From assembly GCF_019649055.1 (NCBI RefSeq), contig NW_026570315.1:310001-374000 (forward strand): DNA of 64,000 nucleotides, read 5' to 3'. The translations under genes and the position numbers were made by a program. The stretch comes from Paramacrobiotus metropolitanus (Eukaryota; Tardigrada; Eutardigrada; Parachela; Macrobiotidae). Below, piece by piece: positions 31,051 to 40,661 of this stretch (positions within the stretch are counted from its first letter, which is position 1; each line of letters opens with the position of its first letter). The notes beneath the pieces were generated by a model. It saw only the letters and a list, made by a program, of their open reading frames with translations. It had not been told where the DNA came from and searched no databases.

Positions 31051-34000
31051 CGTTCATCTAAGCCGCTGCCTCTTCAACGAAATCCACAATGCATTTCGAC
31101 CAGAGATAATCGCACCCGATAGCAACAGCAACTCGTATCGTTTACACGCGGAACTTGAGCGGGTTGGTCAAACCTTTCATCGTGACGAGCCTAACCTAAT
31201 TGCCTAACCGAGCCTAACCTAATTGACGAGCCTAACCTAATTGCAAAAGCGGCTATTCCGCCGACTCCAACAATTTTTGCAGTGTCTTAGCGGTCCATCT
31301 TCAGCTTGGCCTCTTCGCATAACTTTTGAAAGAAGAGCGAGATCATCCAGCGTCCTTATCGCCGGTGTCGTTTCGATCCTCGCCTCATGCGTCCAGGCCG
31401 GCACCGTGATCGGTTATCGGTGCACGGTCGGGCCTGGTGCAGACACCGGTGCCTGGTAAAGACATTGTGCCGAATTATGAGCTGACGGCTGGTCCATCCA
31501 AATCGTTCCGGCTGCCGTCAGCGCCGTTCGACCGATGCGGCTATCTTATATCGGTCGCGTTGCGATTCACGAATTCCGCTATCGTTTACGTCGCCGTATA
31601 AGGTCGGACATAGGCCTACATCCGGGCAGCGACATACCAATTAGCTCGATACCGAGCTTTCGCCAATCTCGTTTTGGTCGGGAAAAAATACAGCTCTCTC
31701 ATGACGTCCAACATAACCTCAGTAACAGTCGACAGTGGTCGTTCGGAGCGCGTTGGCGTCTTAAGGCTTGCTCCAGTATGCCAATCTTACCGGGGGAGAT
31801 TCCGATGGGTTCGAGCCGTTGATCCAATTTACGGTTCCTGTCGGCGGTTTGTCGCAAGTTACATTCGTCCATTCTAGCGAGCGGGTAAACTTATCTTACG
31901 AGCATTTGCATTCCCGGGCGCAATCGGCAGCCGTTAGTCAAAACCGAAATCCGTGTCGAAAGAAAGCCTTCGTGCCGCCAGGAGCTGAGCCGCCCTTTTC
32001 ATGGGCACTTCGGCCACCCGGCACCGAGTTAATTCACTCTGATCCAATTATTGTCATTGTTTACTTTGGTCAACGTCCGCAACAATCACGATTACAATTA
32101 TTCGAGCAAGACGCCCAGACTTAGTGACCGCTTACGTTTCCTGCGACGGTCTGCTGGCCGCCGAACATCTGTCCGGGATCAAGACGGGCGCCCTCCGGTG
32201 GCTCGCCTGTACGTTCTGCACATCAGTCTTGGCTGATATATCAGCAGCTGCTGATACACAAACTGGTCGTATAGAACATTGGCGGTGCCATTGCTACCGT
32301 CGGAGCTACCGACGGAGCTTGTTGGTCTGTTCTGCATGTCGCAAGCAGGCCGTAGCGAGGAGTTGCACACGTGCGCGCGTACCCCCCTCCCGGGTGAGAG
32401 GTTTTTTTGCGACATAAGTGACCGGGACGAGTTTACGGGCGCAATTGTTATTGGAAGAGCGCAGCTATTTTTGGGCCGTTGCGCCCCCCCGTTCGGACCT
32501 CGCTACTGCCTTGCTCGCAATCAAACTTAGGCCAATTCGGTCTTCCGACTGGTGGTCAGCAACAATGCTCGCCCGAGCATCTGTGATTCATTGTCCTTAT
32601 GCTAGTTCCAGTCAGCCTCGGCCCAGCCGCTTTGCTTTTATCTCCGACCGAATCGCTGGCCTCTATCGGCGTCGGCCCAGCCGCCTTGTCAAATGTTACG
32701 ACGGTTAGCTCGTTTCGCGTTCCGTCGGTCATTGTCTCCCGTAGACACGCTTTCTGCTGTATCCGAAGGGCTAATTCTCTAACACTCCTCTTCTCGGATC
32801 GCGTTGACGGCTCATCAGGTCGTGCCGGTGGCGCGATCGCTTTTTGGTCTCGGCCAGTTCTTTCGACTCCTATCATCTTACGCTTCGGAGAGGTCGGGCC
32901 GAGCTATATCGGCGGCGACGGTCGTCTTCTTTGGTGTCGGTCGTGGTGGCTGTGGCCGTCGGCATCCGGCTGTGACAGCCTTCCGATCGATTCCGTTGTC
33001 CTGTGCCCGATCCCGCGTTTGCGCTGGGATTAGTTGTCGCACCGTCCGTTCGGATCGGCGGGGTACATCTTCCGCTTGTATAGTGACCGCGGCCACCACT
33101 GTTCCCCGAAAGTTTGGCGCCATACGGACCAAGTTGTCCTGCAGCCAAGGCAAACAGCTTTCCCATTGGGTTGGTAACTTGGTACAGCGCAAAGCCGAGC
33201 TGCTGCATCATGACGGTCGGCTGAGGCATCGAGCCGATCGGCTGTTTGAGCAAATCTCTTATCGCTTCGGCATCATGCCGGGCGCCCGCAGGGATGGGAA
33301 CTGCCATCCGTCAAAAATCCGGGTTGGGCCGGGCTTGGCAGTACTCCACCAAAAACTCTGGGAGGCTCCGTCACGGGGTGGTATCCGAAACCTGGCCGAC
33401 TTGCGATATTGGACTGATCGAAGGCGTCGCCCACTTCTGCTGCGTCGGCTGGATTCCTCGTGTCAACCAGTCGTGCTTCGATGGTCTGACCACCGCCTCG
33501 GGTGGATTCGTCCCGCCGCAAAGTTAAAGGTCGAGATTTCCATCCGGGCACTCAAGTCCAGGCACTACAGGTTCCGACCTGCCCGGTTAGTGCTATTTAT
33601 GGTCTAGCCAATATACTCGGCTGTTCGAGCGTTGTCCTCGCCAAGTCAGCAGTCCCACTACTACTGTTCCGATCAAGTACTTAGCGCACTTGATGCTGCA
33701 CTCGACGCGTCGATCGGAATTTGCGAGGGTTCGGCCTGAACACCGGGCCGGTCTAGCCTTGCTGCATTATGCCGACGTCGAACTTCGCGGCCAAGTGTGG
33801 AAAGAACTTATCCATATCAGGTCGTTCGTACGGCTCCATGTTATTGTGTTAAGACTAGATGAGTCGTCTTCAAGATTGTTGACATCGGTCACAGCGACTC
33901 TCGATCACGGCGAAAACGGCCGAACGTTCCCCCCCCCCCCGTGGTGGCCTTCTTCTCCATCTCTAACCGGTTTTCCGCTTCACGGTCGCCTGCCGCCGGT

Positions 34001-35110
34001 TTAACGGACTCAGTTTTCCAGACCGGATATCGTTTGCCAGGTTGCCGATAGGTCCGACTCCAAGCCAGCCACCCGTTTCCCAACTCGTAAGCCCGGTGAT
34101 TGTTCTCCCACACCTTGTCGTAATTAAATAAACCAAATATAGACCGGCACCTCTGTAGTTGTGACGACCTGTGCAGTACATTCGGCCGAATCTACCAACA
34201 TCTTATCATTACTTCTTGTACGTGTTGTTGTCTTCCGCGGCCGCTCGGAGTAGTCGTAGCAGCTTTCCCACTGCTTCGGCTCCGCTGACTTTGTTGGCCA
34301 TTACGATGTCCAGCCGCTTCTTAAGCCGGATCGTGGCTTCTACCAGGCCCGCATTCTCATTTTCAAAATCTCATGGTCGCCTCTTTGTTGGCAGAGATGC
34401 CCCGCACCCAGTGGACCGCATTCCAGGTGGTTGATAACTGTACTTCTAAGTAAACCGAATGACCGCCTACGGTATTCCTTTCTGCCATTAACCGTTTGGC
34501 ACCTCCAAGTAAATCCGCCACTTTGATCTCTGACCGCTAGATTAATGTTTCCGCATCAGCAAGCGACACTACGCTCGCACGCAGCCTTCAGCTTCGCTTT
34601 CCATTTGCCGAGTTCTTTGCCTATCTCCACCAGGTCCTGGAGATGTCGCTAAAACTGGGTACCTGCCATGTCCAGCTTTGCTCGCAGTTAATTCTCCGCA
34701 GTTCGCGGTTGAGTCATGAGGAGCCCCTTCTCAAGGCGGACGACCTCGTCTGCCCTGACCGCTTACGAATTTTTGTTGGCTTTGGCCAGGTCGCCCGCCA
34801 CCTTTAACTCGTGGTAAATTCCGTTGGCCGATGCCGTAATTCCGTGTTATCTGTGATCTGGCCAGTGGCGTCCAGTTGGTGGGCAGTGACCACGTGTACT
34901 TCGGCCAGGTCAATGGGGAATGTGTCCGATACGGGTTTAAAATATCAGATCAGTGGGGTCGAGTTGTTTTCATCTGCCCTAGATTCCGAGCAGCCGTCAA
35001 ATGGCGACACCGGAGCAGCCTCGTCTCTAACACTGCCGACCGGTAACGGTTTTGTCGAATCGGCCGTCAGAAAGTGGACCGAGCTTTGCATGTAGCTCTG
35101 CCATTAACCG
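31051..35110 (-). pseudogene. gag: Degenerate gag of gypsy-like element
   Basis: 32870-33600 (minus) is homologous to the plus-strand gag at 17550-18200. 34300-34900 encodes a broken helical stretch, with RTAEN and RAKLDMAG and then LVEIGKELGKWKAKLKAACE. 34880-35110 is the N-terminal block shared with 17230-17480. Stops and frame changes occur throughout. Three GAGCCTAACCTAATT repeats lie at about 31186-31232. No 5' LTR was found above 35110. Confidence 0.55.
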
Positions 35111-35654
35111 CTGGCTGGCTAGCAAACGGTTCAGCTCCGCTTAACAAATAACGTTCCGCCCCGACTGAAATATATTAATCCATTCCGTACTCCAACAATT
35201 TCTTTTCGAATATCAGTATTTCATTATAATAATAAATTTCGTATTCTGTCCTCCCTTACTAGGAGTAAGCCCAGATTTTTCCCATCGACCGAAATATCAA
35301 GAAATTTGTCCCACCGGTCGATAGGTTCGTATAACAATTTTTTTATCAGTTGAGAACAAATTTGCTGGCAACTGTTCGCTAAAACTCAAAACGTTCGGAT
35401 ACGATTTTCAAACAAAGTCGGTGATTTTTGCAGAATATGCGATTAACGCTGCGTTGTCAAAATCTACGCTAGACGTTTTGGGGGTCGAAACGTACTGGAC
35501 AATTCAAAGAGTTAGTCATCTAGCGGACGTCTAGATCCTAAGGATGGTTGCACCCATAAACGAGATTCAGAACATTGCCGTGCTCGCACTACGCTAGCAA
35601 TTTCTCCAGCGGCCAATAATATTCAACAGCCACGAGAATTTTATGTTAACCGGA
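35111..35654. other. No gene and no 5' LTR recognised
   Basis: A 5' LTR of the 28-35 kb element would be expected here but nothing matches the 416-bp family. AT-rich and non-coding. Confidence 0.4.
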
Positions 35655-35755
35655 AACTGCGGCAAAATAGTTAAAGGCTACTTTGCCAACCATACTGCGG
35701 CAAAATAGCAAAAGGCTATTTTGACGCAAATACTGCGGCAAAATAGCCACTTCGT
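35655..35755 (-). repeat. AATAGCC palindromic repeat, inverted copy
   Basis: Three units of CTGCGGCAAAATAGC(A)AAAGGCTA, inverse to 27838-28020. It shares the flanking words CGTAAATAATT with that copy. Confidence 0.7.
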
Positions 35756-35849
35756 AAATAATTATGTCATATGAAATTCAGAAAATGAAATACAAATACA
35801 TTAATTCCGAATAAATTAAATTGAAATAAATTAAAATCACGCAAAATTT

Positions 35850-36150
35850 TGTGCCTGCTCTCGGCGCTGTCGGCTTCTCGGTGTCTATGGAAAAATTTCC
35901 TGCAAGTCTATCCGCCGGTTCTTGTTCTCCCAGGTCCCGCAGCACACAGCCATGGTGCACGCCATCCCAACGCTTATCTGGACGGGGCTGACATATACCT
36001 GTCTATCCTGGAGCAGAACATTAACGGCCTGCATATATCGCTGGCTGCGACGGGCCGCCTTGCGGCCCAAGCAACACAGCAGCACTTCAAAAGTACAACA
36101 ACATTTGAAAAGTACTACAGTACATTTCACTTTGAAAAAATCGTTTGAGA
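35850..36150 (+). other. Unrecognised exon-like ORF
   Basis: The plus frame reads HSHGARHPNAYLDGADIYLS and ILEQNINGLHISLAATGRLA, a natural-looking composition but no family I know. Its end merges with GTACTTTGAAAG-rich palindromic DNA. Confidence 0.25.
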
Positions 36151-36218
36151 CGGTCTATCCAAAACGATTGCAATACCTTTCAATTAAGTACTCGCGCGAA
36201 TTGTATTGCAACCCGAAA

Positions 36219-36294
36219 GTGCTACTGTACTAAGTACAGTAGCACAGTATACTTTCAAAGTACAGTGTACTTTGAAAGCGAAGCAGTTCTGCTT
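36219..36294. repeat. Three consecutive perfect hairpins
   Basis: GTGCTACTGTAC-TAA-GTACAGTAGCAC (36219-36245), CTTTCAAAGTAC-AGT-GTACTTTGAAAG (36252-36278) and AAGCAG-TT-CTGCTT (36281-36294) follow one another. Each stem is perfect, and the first two loops are three bases. Confidence 0.85.
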
Positions 36295-36423
36295 TCAAAA
36301 CACTGTAACACTTTCTAAGTAATTCTGTATACAGAGTGTCTCCTGGTGCAACTAACATTACTTCAAGTTGGCATTACGTACGTGCTGAATAGACAGTCGT
36401 AATCTGATTAGGACGGCCAGCGC

Positions 36424-36896
36424 GTGTTTGATGGTGAGCAGCGTCTTGACGGGCGACAGCAGCAGCAGGACAGACTCAACATCCTGCTGCTGGCGGCCCT
36501 CAGCCGCCACCTCCGCGTCCACATCCAGGTCTCAAAAACCCACCGTCGCGGTAAATTCAATCAGTCTTCACAGTCTAACGCTCTTGCAGATGTACTGGTC
36601 TCGCTTCCGATCTCCTGCGGAGCTTCTTGTGCTGGTACTACCACATGGACGGCGACCGCAGCGACATGGTCAGCAGCGTCGGCGGGGTGCAGACCGGGCT
36701 GGTCGGCATGAACGGAGGTCAATCAGTCCGTCAGTCACTTGGCTTCCAACGGGTGAAAGGGTTGCGTCTTCAGTGGTGCCGGGCTTCATGCCGTTCTGCC
36801 TGAACCTGATCAGTCCGCGGCCCCAAGACGCCGCCATGGTGTCGCACTCTACCGCCAAGGCTGCCAGATGCCCCTCGACTCGATACCCTTATGTTC
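36424..36896 (+). other. Unrecognised low-complexity ORFs next to the LTR
   Basis: Overlapping frames rich in Ser/Arg/Gln (for example RLDGRQQQQDRLNILLLAAL). One frame contains CWYYHMDGDRSDMVSSVGGV, which looks protein-like. No family is identified. The stretch ends directly at the LTR of the 19-kb element. Confidence 0.25.
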
Positions 36897-37228
36897 TATA
36901 ACGTGGTACTCAGAATGAGTCCAGGACAGTGATCCCCACTGACAGGATCCTGCGTAGCGTAATATGCTATGAAATCTGGATAAATGCTCAACGCACGGCA
37001 TCCACTAGCATAAGTACACTTTATTGAGTGTGCAAATCGACTGTCTGAACAACTGAATCGACAACTGGCAAATCTGCCAAGCGAAGAGCTAAATCAACGC
37101 TCTTCGCAGCGCACATAGGCGCGCCCACACAAGGCACAATCAACCAATCAGAAGAGACACAACACTGACTCGTCATCCGCTTAACGCCACAGGCGTGAGG
37201 GTGGACGTGAGTACAGCCATGGCTCACA
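36897..37228 (-). mobile_element. 3' LTR of the 19-kb element
   Basis: On the minus strand it starts TGTGAGCCATGGCTG (37228) and ends GAGTACCACGTTATA (36897). The poly(A) context CTCAATAAAG is at 37019-37028. By eye it is about 85% identical to 55665-55995, with several small indels. The terminal TA instead of CA is unusual. The internal sequence preceding it ends CCTCCCAGAGGCA. Confidence 0.85.
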
Positions 37229-38150
37229 TGCCTCTGGGAGGGATGCCGAGCTCCGTTCGAGGCTGAATCCATCTCCGCGTTGAATCCAATCGTTTGGTGA
37301 ACGGCCTGTGTGTGCTCATAAAAATGCTAATAAAAACATCATCTCTTTTAGTCCATTTATCACATCAAATTTTTATTCCAAGTACACGATGTGAAAATAA
37401 AGAGATCTGTATGAAAAATACTATAACATCAACAGTCAAAAACAGATCAACAGAAGTTTAATCAAAATCCGTAGACTAGGATCCTCCACTCATCTGGTCA
37501 CAGGTATCCTGTCCACCGTTAGGAACTTTTTGGTCCATTCCGCTCCATTTGAGCATCTTGCGCATATAATGCGACTTCATCACATGAGATCCGCTTTAGA
37601 AATTTGGTGCGTATCGTTCGTACGACTTCGGGAATACTGCTTCATCTTTGATATATTTGCGTATCTATTGTACGACTTAGGTCAGATGAGATCCATATTG
37701 GTCATGGAGGGACGTCATGTAGACAAGCGAAGTTCGCTTCCTCCCTGGTAAGATCATCTTTTATGAGATGATTCGGGTGTGCGACATCGTAATAATTCAT
37801 CTTCCGTTAACGGTCATGGAGGAACTTCAGTCGTTTTGATATCGACCTTCAAGCTCATTTCAGCTTGCCTCCCTGGTATAGTTCATCTGGCTCATCATAT
37901 GGTACATCTGGTTCATAAAGTTCATCTGGTTCATAAAGTTCTTCTGGTTCATAAAGTTCATCTGGTTCATAAAGTTCATCTGGTTCATAAAGTTCATCTG
38001 GTTCATAAAGTTCATCTGGTTCATAAAGTTCATCTGGTCGCACATCTCATCGTTATTATCAGAGAGCCGGCAAGTTTTACCGTCGCTACTCCGTTAAGAG
38101 ATCCGGCTAATTACCGTAGATTCTCTCACTTAAGATGAGCACTGAGTCGA
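37229..38150 (-). other. 3' untranslated region of the 19-kb element
   Basis: About 920 bases between the last long ORF and the 3' LTR. It has the 18-bp tandem repeat at 37881-38040, scattered ATCTGATG-type words, and no long frame besides the repeat. The LTR-proximal end CGGCATCCCTCCCAGAGGCA is where a polypurine tract is expected, but it is not purine-rich. Confidence 0.6.
37881..38040 (-). repeat. 18-bp tandem repeat encoding PDELYE hexapeptides
   Basis: About eight copies of GTTCATCTGGTTCATAAA on the plus strand. On the minus strand the unit is in frame and reads EPDELY repeatedly within a 62-residue frame (37855-38043). That frame differs from the upstream 836-residue ORF. It may be only a repeat, a small acidic protein, or a 3' exon. 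Confidence 0.85.
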
Positions 38151-40661
38151 TCACTGATCCATCATCTCGTTTGACTCATCTCCATCGCCACCATCTCGTT
38201 TCCGCGGCGAACGTTGTTTGATCCGGCTGATTCCTGTCAGAGGTTCGGTCAACCGGTTCTGGGTAGGTGCCGAGTCCGTCGGATTCACGCCTTTAACTTT
38301 CTCGTCGATTGTAAGTTTCGCCATCAAACGTGACGATGATTTTGTCGATTTCGGTTCAATGCTCTGGGAGGGTGCCGAGTCCGTCTTATCATCTTTTGGC
38401 TTGCTACTGCCAGCTCCACTGGTCTTAGGTAGCGCAAGTCCAGACGTCTTTCGTCTCTCACGCATGGCTGCCAGCTCAGCCTCAGCCTGTTGTGCCAATT
38501 TATCTGTGGGAGGAACGACCTTCCGTTCATCCCCTACTCGGCTTGTCACAGCTTTCTCTGCCGGCTTCGCGGGAGCTACTGCTACATCATCATCCTCATC
38601 GTCATCTGTATTGGAATCGGCATCCATGATACCTCTATCCTCTAACGGTTTCTTCTTCAACTTATCCGCTGCTATTTTCGCTTCGGCAGCTCGTTTCTGA
38701 TCTCCCTTTTGGTGGAGGATGTTAAGTATAGGTGTATCCGGGTCATTCCGCTTCTTCACATTGAGCAGCATCGAATCTTCACTTTCGGAGTAGTGGTTCT
38801 GATTTTCGATCTCCACCGGTATCAATCCCAACGTGGTATACCTGATTGGAGATCCCATATGGGCATTGGTGGTGATGACTTTTCCTTCCTTAATCATCGT
38901 TGATAACATCGCAGCATTTCCCGCTTCAAGTTCTGCAAAATTACCATTTCCGCCGTGCCATAATCCGTTGATGTACTGCGTAATGCGGTGTCGGGTCGAG
39001 CCGTTGGGGCTGCGGATTCCTGCTATGGCTAACTCGATTTGTCTGCGCTTATCGGCATGTTGATCAAACAGCTGCTTATCGATTCCTCCCGTTCTGACCA
39101 ACTTCGCTCCCAGTTTCCAGTCGAGATGTTTTTTCGTCACCTTCCCAATGTTCATGGCGTATTCCACCAATGTGTCAAGCTTTCGCGCTGTGAAGGTAAT
39201 GTCCTGTTCTTCAAATATTTTCTTAGCTTTGGTCCGAAACTTTAATGTGATTGATGTGTCCCGCGTACGCATCTTATTCACAATTTTATTGGTGATATCG
39301 ATTAGTTGTTCTGGTGTCAAATCCTCTCCATCTGGGTCATCGAACTCTGGGAATGGCTGGGAGTTTTCTGGTTCTGAATATTCGAGTTCGCTGTCGCCCA
39401 ACATTCGAACGTGTCCTGCCATACCGGGGGCACCGATTCTTCGGACTGCTGGAGGTTTAGATTTCTTCTCACCACTTTTCTTTCCTCCCTTCTTTTGTTT
39501 TTCGATAGCCAGCTGTTTCTGTTTATCCAATGTCGATTCCAAGCTTGGCGCCGCCTTCGGTTCCGCCGTTTTACCTCGTGTTACCGGGTGAGTTTTTGAG
39601 GTAATTGTCGATGTGCTTGGGCGACTGCTTGCTTCGGATATTGCTGTCGACTCACGGGATGATTCGCGTTTCTTCTTGTCAGCTTGAGCCTTCTCTTTCC
39701 GCTCTTTTTGAGTCGATGCCGACATAATCTGCCCCAGTGGAACGGCCTTTTTTATTGGAATTGCCTTTGGTTTAGTTGTCGTTGATGTCGCTGATTCAAT
39801 CACGATTTTCCTCGGTGTCGGAGTTGGAGCCGGTGGGCTATCCTCTATTTCTACCTCCTCGTCATAATAAATTTCGACATCAACATCTGGTGAGGACGCC
39901 TCCTTTTTGTGTCCTCTTTTCTTCTTCCTATCGGTTCCCTTCTTCTCTTTTTTGATTTTAGTTTCTTCTTTCGGAGTAGTACTCGATTTCTGCCTAGGTT
40001 TTTCAACGTTCGTGGGCTTTATGGCCGTTTTAGATGATTTCGTTTTCGGTTTATCGTCTTCCGATTCTTCTTCAGATGATTCGTCGTCTTCTTCAGAGTC
40101 GTCCGAGTCTCGAGGTGGGAAACAATGAGGGCAATTCACGTCATTGCACGGCTTGTGTTCAGCTCCTTGAACGATCTCAAAAACTCTGGCCAGCGATCGT
40201 TTGGGGTTAACCTCATCGACCGTTTCATCCTCCGACTCCGGTTCATCTTCTTCGTTATCCGGATCGTCATCTCCTCCCTCGGGAGCTCCATCATCTTCCA
40301 TTTCTTCAACGGCCTCAGCTGCGCCGGCAGGACCTTCCTGTGCCGCGAGCTGTGCTTGAGCCTGTTGGACTTTGGCAGGATGATCCGCCGCCGCCTTGAT
40401 GTGTTCAGGAGGTGTGATATCCCAGTACAACGGCGTTTTACGGTGATCATAGCAGGCCGTACGGAGTATCCCGTTGTCATCGTGGAACGTTATTCGGATG
40501 AAGGCCTGATCTGCTTCTGCACGCTGTTGCAGGACACTAAGCACCGCCGCCGTTATCAACTTTGCATCTTTCTTCACCTCATGTGGTAACATATTGTAAA
40601 GAGCCGCGAGGGTTTTTCCGATTCTTCGTTGGCGTGTTCGATGTCTTCTTTCGATATGCAC
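38151..40661 (-). CDS. Unknown 836-residue acidic/basic protein of the 19-kb element
   Basis: No family recognised. In order: a helical N-terminus (LAALYNMLPHEVKKDAKLIT, VLSVLQQRAEADQAF), a strongly acidic low-complexity region (residues about 120-150) and a compact Cys cluster (CNDVNCPHCF, about 171-180). A second acidic run and a long Lys/Ser/Thr-rich stretch follow, then from about 430 a more globular part (EDLTPEQLIDITNKIVNKM, GSTRHRITQYINGLWHGG) and a charged tail. There is no signal peptide, membrane segment, protease or nuclease motif. The first 16 codons are probably not native: the upstream 759-residue frame continues into this one at codon 17 by a -1 frame change at an A5 run (40613-40617). 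Likely the C-terminal half of one protein of about 1,550 residues. Confidence 0.7.
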   Translation of the reverse strand: MHIERRHRTRQRRIGKTLAALYNMLPHEVKKDAKLITAAVLSVLQQRAEADQAFIRITFHDDNGILRTACYDHRKTPLYWDITPPEHIKAAADHPAKVQQAQAQLAAQEGPAGAAEAVEEMEDDGAPEGGDDDPDNEEDEPESEDETVDEVNPKRSLARVFEIVQGAEHKPCNDVNCPHCFPPRDSDDSEEDDESSEEESEDDKPKTKSSKTAIKPTNVEKPRQKSSTTPKEETKIKKEKKGTDRKKKRGHKKEASSPDVDVEIYYDEEVEIEDSPPAPTPTPRKIVIESATSTTTKPKAIPIKKAVPLGQIMSASTQKERKEKAQADKKKRESSRESTAISEASSRPSTSTITSKTHPVTRGKTAEPKAAPSLESTLDKQKQLAIEKQKKGGKKSGEKKSKPPAVRRIGAPGMAGHVRMLGDSELEYSEPENSQPFPEFDDPDGEDLTPEQLIDITNKIVNKMRTRDTSITLKFRTKAKKIFEEQDITFTARKLDTLVEYAMNIGKVTKKHLDWKLGAKLVRTGGIDKQLFDQHADKRRQIELAIAGIRSPNGSTRHRITQYINGLWHGGNGNFAELEAGNAAMLSTMIKEGKVITTNAHMGSPIRYTTLGLIPVEIENQNHYSESEDSMLLNVKKRNDPDTPILNILHQKGDQKRAAEAKIAADKLKKKPLEDRGIMDADSNTDDDEDDDVAVAPAKPAEKAVTSRVGDERKVVPPTDKLAQQAEAELAAMRERRKTSGLALPKTSGAGSSKPKDDKTDSAPSQSIEPKSTKSSSRLMAKLTIDEKVKGVNPTDSAPTQNRLTEPLTGISRIKQRSPRKRDGGDGDESNEMMDQ

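Noticed and set aside
35111-35654. 5' LTR of the 28-35 kb element
   Set aside because: No TG/CA ends, poly(A) context or similarity to the 3' LTR at 28190-28573 was found.
37779-38138. Plus-strand frame with HLVHKV repeats
   Set aside because: Antisense of the 18-bp repeat. The minus-strand PDELYE reading agrees with the strand of the giant element's other ORFs.
40611-40619. Canonical -1 frameshift heptamer
   Set aside because: The sequence is G GAA AAA CCC; the X-XXY-YYZ pattern is not met. Only a homopolymer run remains.
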